In this document: piece by piece, positions 21,734 through 22,803 of the stretch
How positions within the stretch are numbered: position 1 is the stretch's first letter
How the letters are laid out: the number at the start of each line of letters is the position of its first letter
IMG/VR virus record: IMGVR_UViG_3300013132_000279
Coordinates: 1-22,803 of that record
From: a virus
Length of the DNA stretch: 22,803 nt
Strand: one strand, 5' to 3'
The notes under the pieces: generated by a model
What the model saw: the letters and a program-made list of their open reading frames with translations, nothing else
What the model was told of the DNA's origin: nothing
The model's database searches: none
Translations under genes and position numbers: made by a program

Positions 21734-22803
21734 ATGGCAGCATTAACTTCACCTGGCGTATCAGTTACCATAATTGATCAAAGCCAATACGTATCTACAC
21801 AAGCTGGTACAGTTCCTTTCGTTTTACTTGCTACTGGCCAGGATAAAGTAAATCCTAGCGGCACAGTTGCAGCAGGAACAACTATTGCTAATGCAGAAAA
21901 AATTATTACAGTTACTAGTCAACGTGACTTAGTAAACATGTTTGGTAGCCCATATTTTGAAACTGATGCTGCAGGTAATCCTGTAAATAACAGTCAGTTA
22001 AATGAATACGGTCTACTCGCAGCTTATTCAGCTTTAGGCGTAACAAACACAATCTATGTACAACGTGCTAATGTAAACTTAACAGAGTTAGCAGGTACAA
22101 GCACTCGTCCAACAGGCACACCAACAGATGGCACATACTGGTTAGACACAGCAAGCACAAACTGGGGTGTATACTCATGGGATTGGGAAACTGGCTTTAT
22201 TAGCGAACAAGGCAACCTGTCAGTTATCACCGATACTGACTATTTAAGTGCAGGTGTTCCACTAAGCTCGTTTGGCGCTATTGGCGACTACGCTGTAGTT
22301 GCTACAAGTTCGAGTAACCCAATATACTACAAAGGCTATGATAATACATGGGCATTAGTTGGTAGTGATGATTGGAAATCAGCAGTGCCTACTGCAACTG
22401 GCTCAGTATCAAGCCCAACATTAACAGCTGGTAGTAAATTAATCATTAACGGTAATACTATTACTGTTAGTGGCACTACAGTGAGCTCAGCAGTTAGCGC
22501 AATTAACGCTGCTTCACTAAACGGTGTAAGTGCTCGTGCAAATGCAACTAACCAAATTGAACTTTTTGTAAATGGTTCTACAATCGTTTACAGCAACGCA
22601 GCAGGTAATGTTCGTGGCGTAATTGACACAGCAACAAGCACAGCAGATACACTACAAATTACACGTGGTAACGTATTCTTAGGTGCAAACGTCGACTGTA
22701 TGGCTAACCTAGGTTTATTATCATCTACCACTAGCTTTGCAACAATCTCAGGTAGCGGCAACACATATACATACAATGGTCCTACTATTGCTTATGCAAA
22801 ATA
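21734..22803 (+). CDS. 18: Tail sheath protein gp18 (3' end outside window)
   Basis: Contractile sheath subunit. Translation from the ATG at 21734 (RBS GAGGA) is open to the window end, about 356 residues. It begins MAALTSPGVSVTIIDQSQYV, as T4 gp18 begins with LLSPGIELKE, and continues SQRDLVNMFGSPYF (T4: EVDLVNTFGQP) and YGLLAAYSALGVTNTIYVQR (T4: FLQYGNDLRVVRA), all in the right order. An extra segment at about residues 130-215 (PTDGTYWLDTASTNWGVYSW, SSNPIYYKGYDNTWALVGSD) resembles the W/Y-rich accessory modules in gp14 and gp15. Late promoter upstream; first gene after the minus-strand zinc-ribbon gene. Confidence 0.92.
   Translation, partial: MAALTSPGVSVTIIDQSQYVSTQAGTVPFVLLATGQDKVNPSGTVAAGTTIANAEKIITVTSQRDLVNMFGSPYFETDAAGNPVNNSQLNEYGLLAAYSALGVTNTIYVQRANVNLTELAGTSTRPTGTPTDGTYWLDTASTNWGVYSWDWETGFISEQGNLSVITDTDYLSAGVPLSSFGAIGDYAVVATSSSNPIYYKGYDNTWALVGSDDWKSAVPTATGSVSSPTLTAGSKLIINGNTITVSGTTVSSAVSAINAASLNGVSARANATNQIELFVNGSTIVYSNAAGNVRGVIDTATSTADTLQITRGNVFLGANVDCMANLGLLSSTTSFATISGSGNTYTYNGPTIAYAK

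Overview
This window is a piece of a T4-like contractile-tailed phage (myovirus) genome. It belongs to the wider T4 superfamily seen in cyanophages and pelagiphages rather than to the enterobacterial T4 core. The evidence is a recognisable major capsid protein (gp23), neck proteins gp13 and gp14, tail sheath stabiliser gp15, tail sheath gp18 and deoxynucleotide monophosphate kinase (gp1). A large set of glycine/asparagine/threonine-rich fibre or virion-surface proteins carries motifs I associate with aquatic T4-like phages. The host cannot be named. The early promoters are textbook sigma70 (TTGACa, 17 bp, TATAaT), so the host is probably a proteobacterium-like bacterium; base composition is moderately AT-rich by eye. 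I see no tRNA, integrase, IS element or CRISPR array. Both window edges cut genes (gp23 on the left, gp18 on the right).

Layout. (1) 1-1200: 3' part of gp23, ending at a strong, probably bidirectional terminator. (2) 1205-1552, minus: small basic early protein with its own sigma70 promoter. (3) 1618-14602, plus: the fibre/decoration block. It holds two paralogous small structural proteins, three short fibre-like proteins, a 970-aa PKD-containing protein, a 481-aa protein, a 1602-aa repeat fibre with fifteen copies of an 18-residue core motif, and a small Rossmann-like putative sugar-transferase protein. (4) 17861-14597, minus: gp14, gp15 and a Nudix hydrolase as one tightly packed transcript. 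(5) 17932-19611, plus: three early genes of unknown function. (6) 19663-20577 gp13, then 20637-21317 dNMP kinase (own sigma70 promoter), both plus. (7) 21633-21268, minus: two-zinc-ribbon, HNH-like protein overlapping the kinase tail. (8) 21734-end, plus: gp18 sheath.

Regulation is the most interesting part. A T4-late-like -10 element (consensus GATAAATA; T4 uses TATAAATA) stands before seven structural genes or operons. At two divergent regions (1584-1625 and 17884-17925) the late element lies back to back with a sigma70 promoter with exactly the same geometry: TATTTATC, 5 bp, TTGAC(A/T), 17 bp, TAT-A-T. At tandem junctions the late element sits in the loop of an inverted repeat (before gp13, before the 970-aa gene, before the 1602-aa fibre and before gp18) or just after a terminator (3045-3074). 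Before gp13 and the 970-aa gene the right arm of the hairpin contains the Shine-Dalgarno sequence. Read-through transcripts should therefore be translationally closed while late-initiated transcripts are open, the logic known for T4 genes e, soc and 49. Together these elements look like a coordinated early/late insulation scheme. The supporting sequence facts are direct; the function is inferred.
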